Positions 24,246-35,025 of a stretch of DNA of 64,000 nucleotides are shown here, one piece after another (position 1 is the stretch's first letter; each line of letters starts with the position of its first letter). The translations under genes were made by a program, and so were the position numbers. Where the stretch lies: positions 49,804 through 113,803 of the forward strand of contig JAXGGA010002828.1 in assembly GCA_038373865.1 (NCBI GenBank). Direction: 5' to 3'. The stretch is from Uloborus plumipes. Taxonomy: Eukaryota; Arthropoda; Arachnida; Araneae; Uloboridae. The notes beneath the pieces were generated by a model. It made no database searches. It was not told where the DNA came from and worked only from the letters and a program-made list of their open reading frames with translations.

Positions 24246-24475
24246 TATATAAAAATAAAATATAGAAATTTTACTAGTATTATTACATTTAACTATTTTG
24301 AAAATTATTTAACCCGTCTATCGAAGACTTACTCCTACTCATTTTGGGACCACCCTCTCTTAGGAATTCTCTCCCTGCAAACTTTAATCCATACTCGCTT
24401 CCCGAATAGGCATTCGATGGCTTTAATAAAAACAACAAAGATCATGATTTTATTCATTCATTTATAAAAAAAATA

Positions 24476-25095
24476 CTAGCTGATGTGCCCGGCCTCGCAC
24501 GGTTTAAATGCAACTTGCCAAATCCAAGAAAATAAATATATGACTTTCAACTAAGCCCAGTGGAATCATATTTCTTAAAGCTATTTTTTGTGATCATGCG
24601 GTTGATTAACTAGGTGTGAAGAAGAACGTGAAATAAAACTTAAATGCATTATTTATTTTATCCGTGTGATTTTCCAAAAAATCATTTTCTACTTTCTAAC
24701 TGTTGCCAATATCAATTCTCTTTTTATTTAAGCCGGTATCGATTATTGGCATAGATGAATATAAAAATCCTAAGAAAGCAATAAATTTCATACTTACTCC
24801 AGAGAAGCCTTGGTTCAAAATTTTCATCATGATTACTATTAATATTGTTGTTGCGAGGCAACAAATTTTTGCAACAATGAGTGGAAAATTTAATCATTTA
24901 ATGGGGAAATTACATGAAATTAACTGTTTTTCATAATAACTTTTTAAAACTAAGTTTTTTTAGAAATAAATTATAGCCTATCCTGATTCCTGTTAATGTA
25001 GCTATCTACGGTGAAAAAATGGTTAAAATCGGTTCAGTAGTTTTGAAGATTACCCCGGACATACATACATACATACAAAAGTAGTCATTTATGTA
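24476..25095 (+). repeat. Non-LTR retroelement 3' tail or derived repeat
   Basis: Starts ACTAGCTGATGTGCCCGGCC and ends with AAATCGGTTCAGTAG, ACCCCGGACATACATACATA and a GTATATAGATA motif, the layout of widespread arthropod non-LTR retroelement tails. The segment 24808-24960 is closely similar to 32548-32695. A 77-residue open frame inside has no domain. Confidence 0.6.
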
Positions 25096-25301
25096 TATAG
25101 ATATGAATTCTTTGATTTTCCTAGAAAGACCTTCTTTCGAAAGTATTGAAATAAAATTATCAGAATTGATGATTGATATAAAATGGATTTGCTGCCTGAA
25201 ATTTAAAAAAAAAATGGGGGGGGAGGCGAATCTTGTATTTTTACACACATAACCTTACGGATACATACATCAAAACCAAATAAAATATTTTTCTAAAAGA
25301 C

Positions 25302-27320
25302 CAAGGGTGCCCACAGGGGTGGGGGGAGATTATGGCGCAAGTTGAGCTATCAAAAAAAAAAAATTGCCGGTGGGGGGTGGGGGGATTTTTTTAAACTAAT
25401 TTATTTATTTTTTTTAAATTTAAATTATTTGTGGATTTTTTTAATAAAAATTATTTATTAATTCATTTTTTTTAATTTAAATTATTTCTTTCATTTCTTT
25501 TATTATTATTTTATTTATTTATTTTTGTTTTGTTTTTTGTGTGTATGCGCTTGGAATGTCTGGAATGGAAAAGGAAGCGATTTATTCTGTGCATAGTTCG
25601 AACTTTTAAAAAATTAATAATACATTGCGATGCAAAAGTTTAGACAAAGTGCAAACATATGATTAAAAAGAAAACTACTCGGCAAAATGCTTTCAAATTT
25701 CTACTGCTGGTAGACAATATGGTCCCAAATACGTGTGCCCGGAGTTTTGAAAAATATAGCCGAAAGGAAAATCGAAAATTGCAAAACACATATTTTTCAC
25801 TGCTGCAAAGTTTAGACAAAAGTCAGATTTTATGCAAATATCCCTTGAAATGTGATTGGTGGAGGTGGAGGTAAGGCGTGACTTTTTTCTTCAACTATAA
25901 AGCGCAAAGAGCGCTCAATGAATAATCAAAATCTTAAAATCTCTGTAGTTCTCGTGTAAAGAAGATGAAAATTTTTGAAAACTCAAATTTGAAAGTGAAC
26001 GCGCTTTGTTAATTTTTAGTCTTTTAAATCGGTCCTAGTATGGTTTTTTTTTTTTTTTATACATTGTTTTTTACTTCGTGGAGAGCAAATTTAGTCATGC
26101 GTATTGATCAAAGATGCCAAGAAAAACTATATTTCTTAAAGATGAAGGAATTGAAAAAACGGTTCAAACTGACGATTTGCCTCTTAATGCTACAAAATAT
26201 TAACTTTGCTCAAAAACAGCATGTGACAGCATAAGTAGATGAACAACTCAATCCGGATGCATAAAAAACAAAAAAAATTGTGTGTGACTCTTTTCAGACA
26301 CAGTGTCCTAAAGAAGCCAGATTTTAATAGTCAAAGCAGCACAGCACATGCTCATCAGATCGTTTCTGAAGTCACGCTAATAGAATTATAAAATCCATCT
26401 AGGCGATCCAAATTTTAATAATTTTCATCAGAGAAAGTAACATTCAATTTTTAGTCACGATGATACATGTGCTTCTTTTTCTATTAAAATTCGGCCAAAA
26501 AGGTTCAAGCACAATTCTTTGTTTTTTTTATGCATCCCGATTCAGTTGTTCATCTACTTATGCTGTCACGTGCTGTTTTTGACTTAAGTTGAAGTTTGTA
26601 GGATTAGGGGCGAATTGTCAGTTTTTTCAATTCCTTCATCCTTAAGAAATGTAATTTTTCTTGGCATTTTTGATCAATACGTATGTCTAAATTTGCTCTT
26701 TACGAAGTAAAAAACAATGTACTACCATACTAGGACCGATTTAAAAGACTAATTATTAACAAAGTGCGTTCACTTTCAAATTTCGGTTTTCAAACTTTTT
26801 CATCTTCTTTACACGAGAACTATAGAGATTTTAAGATTTTGATTATTCATTGAGCGCTCTCTGCGCTTTATAGTTGAAGAAAAAAGTCACGCCTTACCTC
26901 CATTAATCACATTTCAATGGATATTTGCATAAAATCTGACTTTTGTCTAAACTTTTGCAGCAATGAAAAAAAATGTCTTTTGCAATTTCTGAATTTCCTT
27001 TCGGTTATATTTTTCAAAACTCCATACACGTATTTGGGACTATATTGTCTACCTGCAGTAGAAATTTGAAAGCATTTTGCCGAGTAGTTTTCTTTTTATT
27101 CATATATTTGCATTTTGTCTAAACTTTTGCATCGCAGTGTATATAAAAAAATAATAGTTGTAATTAAAAAAATAATTTAATAATGTTTAAAAAAAATAAA
27201 TAAAATAAAAAAGCGGGATAAAAATAAAAATAAAAAGAACAAGAGAGTTGTGAAGAAAATTTAGGGGGGGGGGGATTTGCGTCGTTGAGCTTGGGCAGGA
27301 TAGGCACTTGGGCACCCCTG
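25302..27320 (+). mobile_element. hAT-type MITE (CARGGGTGCCCA family), copy 1, interrupted
   Basis: Ends CAAGGGTGCCCAC and GGGCACCCCTG with a perfect 8-bp duplication TAAAAGAC (25294-25301 and 27321-27328). Characteristic inner blocks are GGCGCAAGTTG near the left and the GTTGAGCTTGGGCAGG block near the right. Without the nested 1517-bp foldback it would be about 500 bp, matching the copy at 43227-43725. Confidence 0.92.
25623..27139. mobile_element. 1.5-kb Tc1/mariner-type foldback nested in hAT MITE
   Basis: Ends CATTGCGATGCAAAAGTTTA and the complement ending GCATCGCAGTG, flanked by TA (25621-25622 and 27140-27141). The two arms, about 25623-26270 and 26526-27139, are inverted copies of one another with scattered differences, around a ~255-bp spacer. 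TA duplication and CACTG-like ends point to Tc1/mariner mobilisation. There is no transposase frame; the small open frames within the arms are not conserved between them. Confidence 0.9.
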
Positions 27321-27328
27321 TAAAAGAC

Positions 27329-28128
27329 TACATTAATGCCACATTTGAGGCTCAGTTCGCTTGTTTGGAAACAATATTTCCCAAAAACAATATCTTAAAA
27401 ACTCTCCAACATTTCCCCTTCAGCGAACGGATCTTCAAATTACCTCAAATCCGTGGAATTGCTTGACACTGCCCAAATTAAAAATGACGTTGAGATCCGT
27501 ATTCAAATATCTCGCAGTACCACCACCACTCTTTCCTAATTATTTGGTAGAAGCAATTTCATCTCATTTTATTCATTTTTTCCCTTCTCTTTTTTTTCCA
27601 CGAGTGTTAGGAATTACGTTTTCTAAATTTCATGATAGCTTTTAAAAAGAATACCAAGAGAAGAATTCCATTTATTTCCATCTGTTTATTCGCTGCGAGT
27701 AATTAGCACTAAATTTATTCATTTTGATAGATAACAAATGGATATTAAGCATAGTGAACTAGCTTCAGGCAAAAGAGGATTCTATTTTATGATCTTGGAT
27801 TTAAAGATTATGGCATTAGGTTAGCGAATAATCATATGCTAAAAGTTTTGCACTGTGATTTCTTCTCTTTCTCTTGTTAAAAAAAATAAAATGTTTTTTT
27901 TTTCCCAAGAAAGTTTCATAATTAAGCAAGAAAGGAAAATTTAAGTAGTAATTATGTAAGAGAAAGTGGGGATATTTTCCGCATTATTAATGAAATAAAA
28001 GTTTTGTGACAGGAAACTGAGTTTCGAAAATTATGTATTTCGTACTAATGTTTGGAGAAGCATCATTCGTAAAACATGAACTTACATAAAAAAAAGAAAG
28101 AAAGAAACGTGCATATTATAGGCACACT
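27329..28128. other. No feature recognised
   Basis: A 94-codon open stretch at 27361-27645 has no recognisable domain and lacks support as a gene. The remainder is AT-rich. Confidence 0.4.
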
Positions 28129-28134
28129 GTAAAA

Positions 28135-28533
28135 ATTGAACTGTTGTTTTTACAGTAAAATACTGGCAGTCGAGGTTCCAATTTAAAACTACAAAATGCA
28201 CGTTAATAAACTGTAAAACAAGCAATTTGACGGTTTCTTACTGTAAAGTTGGCAATTTTACAGTTTATTACCTTAAAATTTAGCTGTATTTTACTGTCAA
28301 AACAACAGTATAATACTGGCAGCAGATGTTGCAGTTTAAAACTATAAAATGCACGTTAATAAATAGTAAAATTGGCAATTTTACAGTTTATTACTGTAAA
28401 ATTAGCAGTTTTACAGTTTAGTAGTGTAAAAGTAGTAATTTTGGTTTGTTTCTGTACAATTAGCTATTTTTACAATTAATTACAATAAATTAGCTGTATT
28501 ACACTGTAAACACAACATTAATATTTTACAGTG
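28135..28533 (-). mobile_element. ACAGT family MITE, copy C
   Basis: A 399-bp element inverted relative to copy A, with ends CACTGTAAAAATTGAAC and AATATTTTACAGTG. TAGGCA occurs directly at both borders (28129-28134 and 28534-28539), the best candidate target duplication of the family. Confidence 0.88.
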
Positions 28534-28539
28534 TAGGCA

Positions 28540-29237
28540 TTTCTCTCACTGCGAACAATATGCTTGCGTAAGATTATGACAAGTAATTAAATTTTTACTC
28601 GAGTTACTATGGTCAGACTTTGTCAGGAAAAAAAATTCACTCCTCCCAAAAAGGATCTTCAAATATTTAATTAATTCTGTATTGAAAATAAACCCTTCTT
28701 TTGCATCATTTTGGCTAATTTTTAGGATTTCTCTCCAAATTTTAATCTTTAAAGGATCTTACTGATATCAATTTATAATTCCTGGGTTGTTCTTGAATTC
28801 ATAATTCACAAACAGTGCTGGCTGATTACTAGAATTTTTCTTTTCCAATACGCATGGTGTTAAGCATATATGAAACAAAGTTTTCATACTTATTTTAAAA
28901 ATAAAATGATTATTAATGATTTAAATAAAAACAACAACCATCATACAGCCTCAAGCATTCAGCCCTTGGCATTAATTTAAATTTTGACGTCTTAAATTTA
29001 AATTATGTTTTCGCCACCAAGAACTGCGATAGAACCCTACTCGTTGAGCTTCTTGTTTTTGCAAAAGTGACCTACTGCAATCATAATTGAATCGTTTACT
29101 TCAGAAACTTGTCAAGTGTACTTTTTAAAATTTTCGGAAAAAAAATATTCCATAGTAAAGGCTTCGGCTTGAAACAAACAACAACATAATGAATGCTTAA
29201 AAATAACCTAGGTATATTTGTTTTTGCGATAAAACAA
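28540..29237. other. No feature recognised
   Basis: AT-rich unique DNA between ACAGT copies C and D. Confidence 0.4.
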
Positions 29238-29578
29238 CAATGGAAAAAAAGAATTGTTTTTACGGTATAATACAGCTAATTTTACAGTCATAAACTGTAA
29301 AATTATTACTTTTACAGTATTAAGCTGTAAAATTACTAATTTAACAGTTTATTACAGTGCATTTTTATAGTTTTAAACTGGAACCTCTGCTGACAGCATT
29401 ATATTGCTGTTTTGACAGTAAAATACAGCTAAATTTTAAGGTAATAAACTGTAAAATTGCTAACTTTAGGGTAAAAACCTGTTTATTAGTTTATTACTGT
29501 GCATTTTACAGTTTTAAATTGGAATCTCGGCAGCCAATATTATACTGTAAATTTTTTAGCAGTTCAGTTTTTGCAGTG
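29238..29578 (+). mobile_element. ACAGT family MITE, copy D
   Basis: A 341-bp element, same orientation as copy A. The left end is eroded (CAATGGAAAAAAAGAATTG) and the right end is TTTTTGCAGTG. It is shorter than other copies through loss in the second module (near 29470-29490). Confidence 0.8.
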
Positions 29579-30430
29579 TATCTACTAACAAGATAAAATT
29601 TTAAATGGTTATATTTGATACAAACACAAAGTACTCCCATTCAAGGGACCACCTATTAAATTACAACATCTAAAAACCCAATTCGAGTGAATGAGTTTTT
29701 TCTATTTTGATAATTTAACGCTAATTGCTTTCTAATAAGTGACTAAACCACTTCATCTTCACAACAACTCTTTCTCTCTATTTCTTCATAAACAACAACA
29801 TTTGCTCTTCATCAATTGAATTTTCTTCCCTTTTTCCCCATTGGGATTATAGCTCTTAACTCAATCGCTATAATTGGAAAGACTCAGATTCTCAGGAGCA
29901 ACTCCAAAATCCAGTTTCCTTTTTTCGATAGCAAGTTTATCGCCCCTGTTTATTTCACTGTAATTAGAAACTTGGGAGTAAATATTTTCTTTGATGATAA
30001 TCAGTTTTAAAGGTGCATTCCAATAATCATTGGATTAATACATAGTTGGGTAAGTTCAGACTGGTTTTTTAGAATTCGATATTTATTCATTTATTTCAAT
30101 AATCGTCATTTGGTATTCAAATAAAACTCGCTGTCTATCATTTTTTTAGAAATAAGTAAACTAAGAAATTAATTGTTACAAATAAAAGAAATTCCATGAC
30201 AATACATGAAAATCACGTGGACATCATTTATCAGAAGACTGAATTAAAATTACTAAGAATTAAAAACATATAAATCTACGGACACTTTTAAAAGAGGGAT
30301 TACAGCGGAAGAAATACGTATGATTTTCTTTATAAACCATCTGAAGTCATTACAATGTTACATAAAAGAACATACAAGACATTATAACTATAAGCTGAAA
30401 GATACGCAGTAGTCAACTGAAACAATTTCA
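29579..30430. other. No gene recognised
   Basis: Some stretches (29816-30010) keep an open frame of 64 codons but show no protein signature. No repeats with partners elsewhere were found. Confidence 0.4.
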
Positions 30431-30639
30431 AACGTGAAGCAAATGCACCCACATCATGACATCCTGAGACAGCGGTTTCTTCCTTGTTTTGGACTCCTCA
30501 GTCCGGAATAGCCAATAATCAAGCTGGAAGCAGATATCTTGCTGCAGCCAAGATTGCCTTCAAACTGGTAGATAAAATGAATTTACCTCACCAGCGAGCG
30601 TCCGCAAACAATGGTACGACTCAACTCGAAATTGAAGGC

Positions 30640-30785
30640 AAAAGATGGGTATTAAGAAATGAATTACCGCCCTTAAGCCAGGGCTAAAGCAAAACTGAAG
30701 CAAATACACCCACAGCATGCATCGAGCTGTGGGTGTATTTGCTTCAGTTCTGCTGTAGCCCTGGCTTGAGGGCAGTAACTCATTG
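30640..30785. repeat. Near-perfect long hairpin
   Basis: GAAGCAAATACACCCACAGC (from 30699) is followed after 9 bases by GCTGTGGGTGTATTTGCTTC. Pairing extends outward through GCCCTTAAGCCAGGGCTAAA against its near complement TGTAGCCCTGGCTTGAGGGC and TGAATTAC/GTAACTCA. The arms are about 58 bp with few mismatches. A third, partial match GAAGCAAATGCACCCACA lies near 30437. The likely origin is head-to-head copies of a dispersed repeat. The upstream part (30484-30687) has an open frame of 67 codons that ends inside the hairpin; it is not supported as a gene. Confidence 0.8.
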
Positions 30786-31064
30786 CATAATTTTAAACGT
30801 GTTGGAAAGTTCTAATAGTAAACTATGATAAAATGCCTGTAGTACTTACTCGAGGATTTGAAGATAACGTGAGACCAAATAATGTGAGTAAATTCAGTTG
30901 TATTTGTCAAGTGTGAAAGATGAAACAAATCCCTTCTGTGCGACGTACCGTCCGCCATTTAAATGGATTTAAATAAGTCAGAGCGGATGCGCTATTCTCT
31001 ACGTTCTGCTATTGGTGGGTTAATGGCACCTTCGGAAGCACTATTCACCCAGCGAGGTGCCTAA

Positions 31065-31489
31065 CCCAAGTAGCATCACTAACATCAACTCATCGGATTT
31101 TGCTCGGCCGATCATCGCACTCCTCGTAAACTGATCCCGTAACGCACGATGACATTGTTTCGATCAGTATCCGAGCACGGTTTTGGAGGAGCTATTTTTC
31201 ATTGGACAGCGATATCCTTCCGATCAACTTTCCCGATGAAAATAAGCCGAGTTATATTTCATCGGAAAACGATATCCTTTCGAAGAAGTTTCCCAATGAA
31301 ATTTATCGGCCCGAGACTGTTCTGCTCGTAAATAGTTCCAAATCTCATCGTATTTCGAGCAAAACTCATCGGATTTTGCTGCTCGGATTCTGTTTGGCCG
31401 ATGAGACATATTGGATCATCGGCCGATGTGAATTTCACCAGGTTTCGATGAATGGCCGATCATCGGCCGATGAGATGATGCTGCTAGGG
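31065..31489 (-). mobile_element. CCCTAG/CTTGGG-ended MITE (GATCGG family), copy 3
   Basis: Inverted relative to copies 1 and 2: it begins CCCAAGTAGCATCA and ends GATGCTGCTAGGG. Flanks show AA on each side. An internal near-duplication of the CATCGGAAAACGATATCCTT block (31200-31310) makes it longest at 425 bp. Overlapping open frames on both strands are by-products of palindromic repeats. Confidence 0.8.
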
Positions 31490-31752
31490 AAGGGCAACAA
31501 ATCCCTACTTTCCAGCCGGCATGGCTGCCAGATGGCACCCTGTGTCCCCGTATTTTCAACCCATGTTGAATAAAATCACCCCTTTGACTCCCATTGTTTC
31601 CGCAGTGTACTGTATGAAATGTACCAATGAGTAAAACCACTTGACCTCCGACGCCACATTAATATTATAATGTAAAAATACACCTTTGATACCACCACAA
31701 AAATTTTAAAGTTTATAAGCACCTCTCTCAATATCAATAGAAGTTATCTCTA

Positions 31753-32160
31753 TACTGTAAAAAATAAATTGTTTTTACAGTATAATACTGGAAGCAGAGG
31801 TTGAAGTTTAAGGCTGTAAAATGCATAGTAATAAACAGTAAAATTAGCAATTTTGCACTTTATTACTGTAAAGCAGCAATTTTACAGTTTACTACCACAA
31901 AATTAGTTGCATTATACTGTAAAACAACAGTATAATACTGGCAGCAGAGGTTCCAGTTTAAAACTGTTAAATGCACAGTAATATACTGTAAAATTAACAA
32001 TTTTACACTTCATTACTGTAAAATTAGCAGTTTACAGTTTATTAGTGTAAAATTAGCAATTTTACAGTTTATTGCTATAAAATAAGAATTTTTAGTTTGT
32101 TACTCTTACTATAAAATTAGCTGAATCATACTGTAAAAATAACATCTATTTTTTACAACG
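31753..32160 (-). mobile_element. ACAGT family MITE, copy E
   Basis: About 408 bp, inverted relative to copy A, with ends TACTGTAAAAAATAAATTG and TATTTTTTACAACG, both eroded at the terminal CACTG/CAGTG. The double-module interior is well kept. Confidence 0.82.
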
Positions 32161-32544
32161 TTACAGTTTAAACCCCTTTTCATAGTTTTATATAATTGCA
32201 AACAAACCCGAATACAGTAAGATATACATCACATAAAAGGATCTTGAAAAAAATAATTCCATTACGGAACTTCACCTAATTTTCTTAAGTAAATGCTCCA
32301 TAAAATAAACTGAAAAAAAAAGGAAGAAACTATCAATGCGTCTAAAATTATAAACGATTGACACTAAAAAATAATCTTTGTTATTCTCTGGTATTTATTT
32401 GTGTACTAGCTTAATCAAAGCCATTTAAATATCAACGGTTTGTCAACTAATTTATATTTCAAAGCAATTCTAGTTTCTCGTTGTTTATAAGATTTTAACA
32501 CATACTACGTACGTTACCGCTAATGAGTTTCATGTTAGATTTAG

Positions 32545-32870
32545 TTAAGCCTTGGTTCAAATTTTTCATCATGATTACTATTAATATTGCTGTTGCGAGG
32601 CAAAAAATTTTTGCAACAATGTATTGAAAATTTAATCATTTAATGGGGAAATGACATGAAATTTACTGTTTTCCATAATAACTTTTTTTCTAGTAAACAA
32701 ATATCGTCATATGAGTACATGGTACCTAAGTTACACCATTTTCTATCGATTTAAAAAAAAATCGTCCAAATCGGTTCAGTAGATCAGCTGTTATGTGCGA
32801 ACAAACAAAAAAAAAAAACATACGCTTTGAATTGATAACCTCCTCCTTTGTTGAAGTCGGTTAAAAAATA
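32545..32870 (+). repeat. Retroelement tail related to 24.5-25.1 kb
   Basis: AAGCCTTGGTTCAAATTTTT through TTTCCATAATAACTTTTTTT closely matches 24808-24960. It then continues into AAATCGGTTCAGTAGATCAG and ends CCTCCTTTGTTGAAGTCGGTTAA, an ending seen on common arthropod non-LTR or SINE repeats. The two copies therefore share the front but differ at the tail. Confidence 0.6.
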
Positions 32871-33607
32871 ATTCTCATTTTTAATATACAACAATTACAA
32901 AGAAAACAAAAATTCAAGAAAGCTTTTGAAACTTTTGGACAAGGTTTGCTTTCTCCTCGAAATATGTCATCTGTAGAAGTAATGATTCAATTATTCTTTT
33001 CTTCGCTTTCAGAGTAACCTTTTTTCCCCCATTCTGATCATCAGAAAGATAAAATGAATGCGTATTTTAACACCTGCAAATGATTACTTTTGAAAGGTTT
33101 TATTTCCAGAGAAATATTTTCACTGTTCGATCTGAGTAAAAAATAAATTAAATTAATGCCTCTGCATTCAACCGCTGTAATTACTTGGGATAGGAAAAAG
33201 ATACGTAAAGCGTAATTGAGAAAAAAGGGATAAAATACAAAAAAGACTTACAAATAAGAGATGCTTTTTCCACAATTGAAGACGAGAGAGACAGAGAGAA
33301 AAAAGAATAATTTTTGATTCAGGGTATTTCTCTAACGTTGTTCAGAGAAATCATGAGTTCTTTTCTTTTACCACAGTTAGGTACGTATAATCCAGAAAAG
33401 AAAAAATATTTTGTCTATTTTTAATACGATTACAAATAAAGTTTTTTCCTGCTAAATTCAAGATAAATGGGTTTCTTCTAGAAAAATTTTAGAAGAAGGA
33501 ACTGTTGCTCAGATGCATAAAAAGATCAGAGCAAAATATTTTTTTTTTCCATTTAAAAAAAGTTAAAATAAATTGCCATTTCTCTAGAAAAGAACGAAAT
33601 AAATGGT
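32871..33607. other. No feature recognised
   Basis: AT-rich, with no open frame or partner. Confidence 0.4.
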
Positions 33608-33835
33608 TTTTGGCAGTGGCGGCTCTGGGTCTTGCGCCCCACTCCCCAACTTAAAAAAAAAATATTATTATTGTATTAGCGGTAGCACCCTTCTCCGCCC
33701 CCTCCCCCCACAAACGAAATCTCTCTCAAAAAAAAAGGGGGGGGGAGCAAAAATCCATAGAAGCAGCCCCTAAAACTTTCAATGACTCAACATGAGCTAT
33801 CCCCCCTCCCCCCGCTTGTGTTCAAACCCTGTTAA
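33608..33835 (+). repeat. Probable hAT MITE remnant (CAGTGGCGGCTC start)
   Basis: Begins at about CAGTGGCGGCTCTGGG with G- and C-rich homopolymers inside, the typical look of hAT MITEs in this window. I could not find a matching right end or an 8-bp duplication. Confidence 0.35.
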
Positions 33836-33938
33836 TTATTAATAAAACTAATACATGCTAAAACAATTTTATTATATTCTAAACGTAATTAAAATTAACA
33901 AAACATATTTTGTCAATAAAATCCCACAAGTATACCTA

Positions 33939-34320
33939 GGGTGGTCAGAAATTGACTTTTTTTTTAAATTTCGATGCTTGATAATGCAGAAAAGGTGCCA
34001 TTGAGGAAGCAAAGTGTGAGTAAAAAATTGGAAATTTTTTGTTCAATTTCTTGATCTGCCGCAATAGTGTTAAAGTAAGGAAAGAATTCAGTTTTTTGAG
34101 ATTTTTAGCAAATTATTTAATAAAACTTTTTCACATTTTCGATAACGGGTTAATTGAGGGGCATAGACTTCCCATAAAAAATTGAGGTCTCTGGTATAAT
34201 TCCTTTTATTTCCACTAATGCGTAGAATATTTGCCCATTTCGTGCTTTTTTCTACATTTTTACTAAATTTTGTCGAAAGGTTAAAATGCTGTTTTAAGGC
34301 TGCTAATTCAAAGAAATAAA
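33939..34320 (+). mobile_element. Partial copy of E3-type hAT-like element
   Basis: Begins TAGGGTGGTCAGAAATTGAC and shares with 58958-59592 the blocks AAAAGGTGCCATTGAGG, TCGATAACGGGTTAATTG, TTCCATAAAAAATTGAGGTCT-like and TTTTTCTACATTTTTACTAA-like sequence. The right terminus was not found, so it is truncated or diverged. Confidence 0.65.
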
Positions 34321-35025
34321 TTTACCTCATTAAGGGTACAATCGGTGACAATTTTTAAACATAATTAAGTTCTTAAAATACATTTTTGCAATAATGTATA
34401 GGACGGTCTCTCTTAGCAAAAACATCTGATTTTTGGAGATACTACCTCCAATGAATTGTTTCTATTTGAATATTTTTTTTAGAAAAAATATGTCTCTTTC
34501 TATGAACAGCAAAAGGTCAATTTGTTGCTACAAGTGCAATCAATAGTCATGCCGGATATCGACCGAAACTTAATGGAATGGTGAAGTCCAAATCCCTGGA
34601 TTCATTTTTAGTTAAGAATTCATACAGTAGCTTCCTTTTTGGCCTTGTTATCAAATAAAGGAAAAAACAAATAAATAACTTCCTTCGTAAAACCGATTTT
34701 TATTCCGGATATTGTTCTTGTAGTGAATTATTTTTCTGTCCGAAGGATTATTGAACTTTCAGATTGCACATCGTTTTCGGAGGATGAACCACAATTTATG
34801 TTCTGAAGCTGATACTTTTTTTTTTTAACTCCATTTATGTCAGAGTTTGGAGAAATAGTTATGTGAGTAGAAAATTGAATAATTGATTAACTTTATGAGC
34901 TATTCTCCTGATAGGTGTAATTTCTTATCTCAGACTCACATCAATCTTAAGAAAAACGATTTAATTATTATTATTATTATTATTTATTTGTCGTCTTCTA
35001 AAGAACGAAATAATAAGCATTTTAC
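34321..35025. other. No gene recognised
   Basis: AT-rich, with an (ATT)n run near 34962-34985. Confidence 0.4.

Noticed and set aside
27361..27645. A 94-codon gene
   Set aside because: There is no recognisable domain, no promoter or splice context, and its length is within chance for this much AT-rich DNA.
31149..31640. Overlapping open frames of 60-123 codons on both strands
   Set aside because: They lie inside a palindromic MITE whose other copies do not keep them open in the same frame.
33608..33835. Complete hAT MITE
   Set aside because: The left end looks right but neither a right end nor an 8-bp duplication was found, so it is listed only as a remnant.
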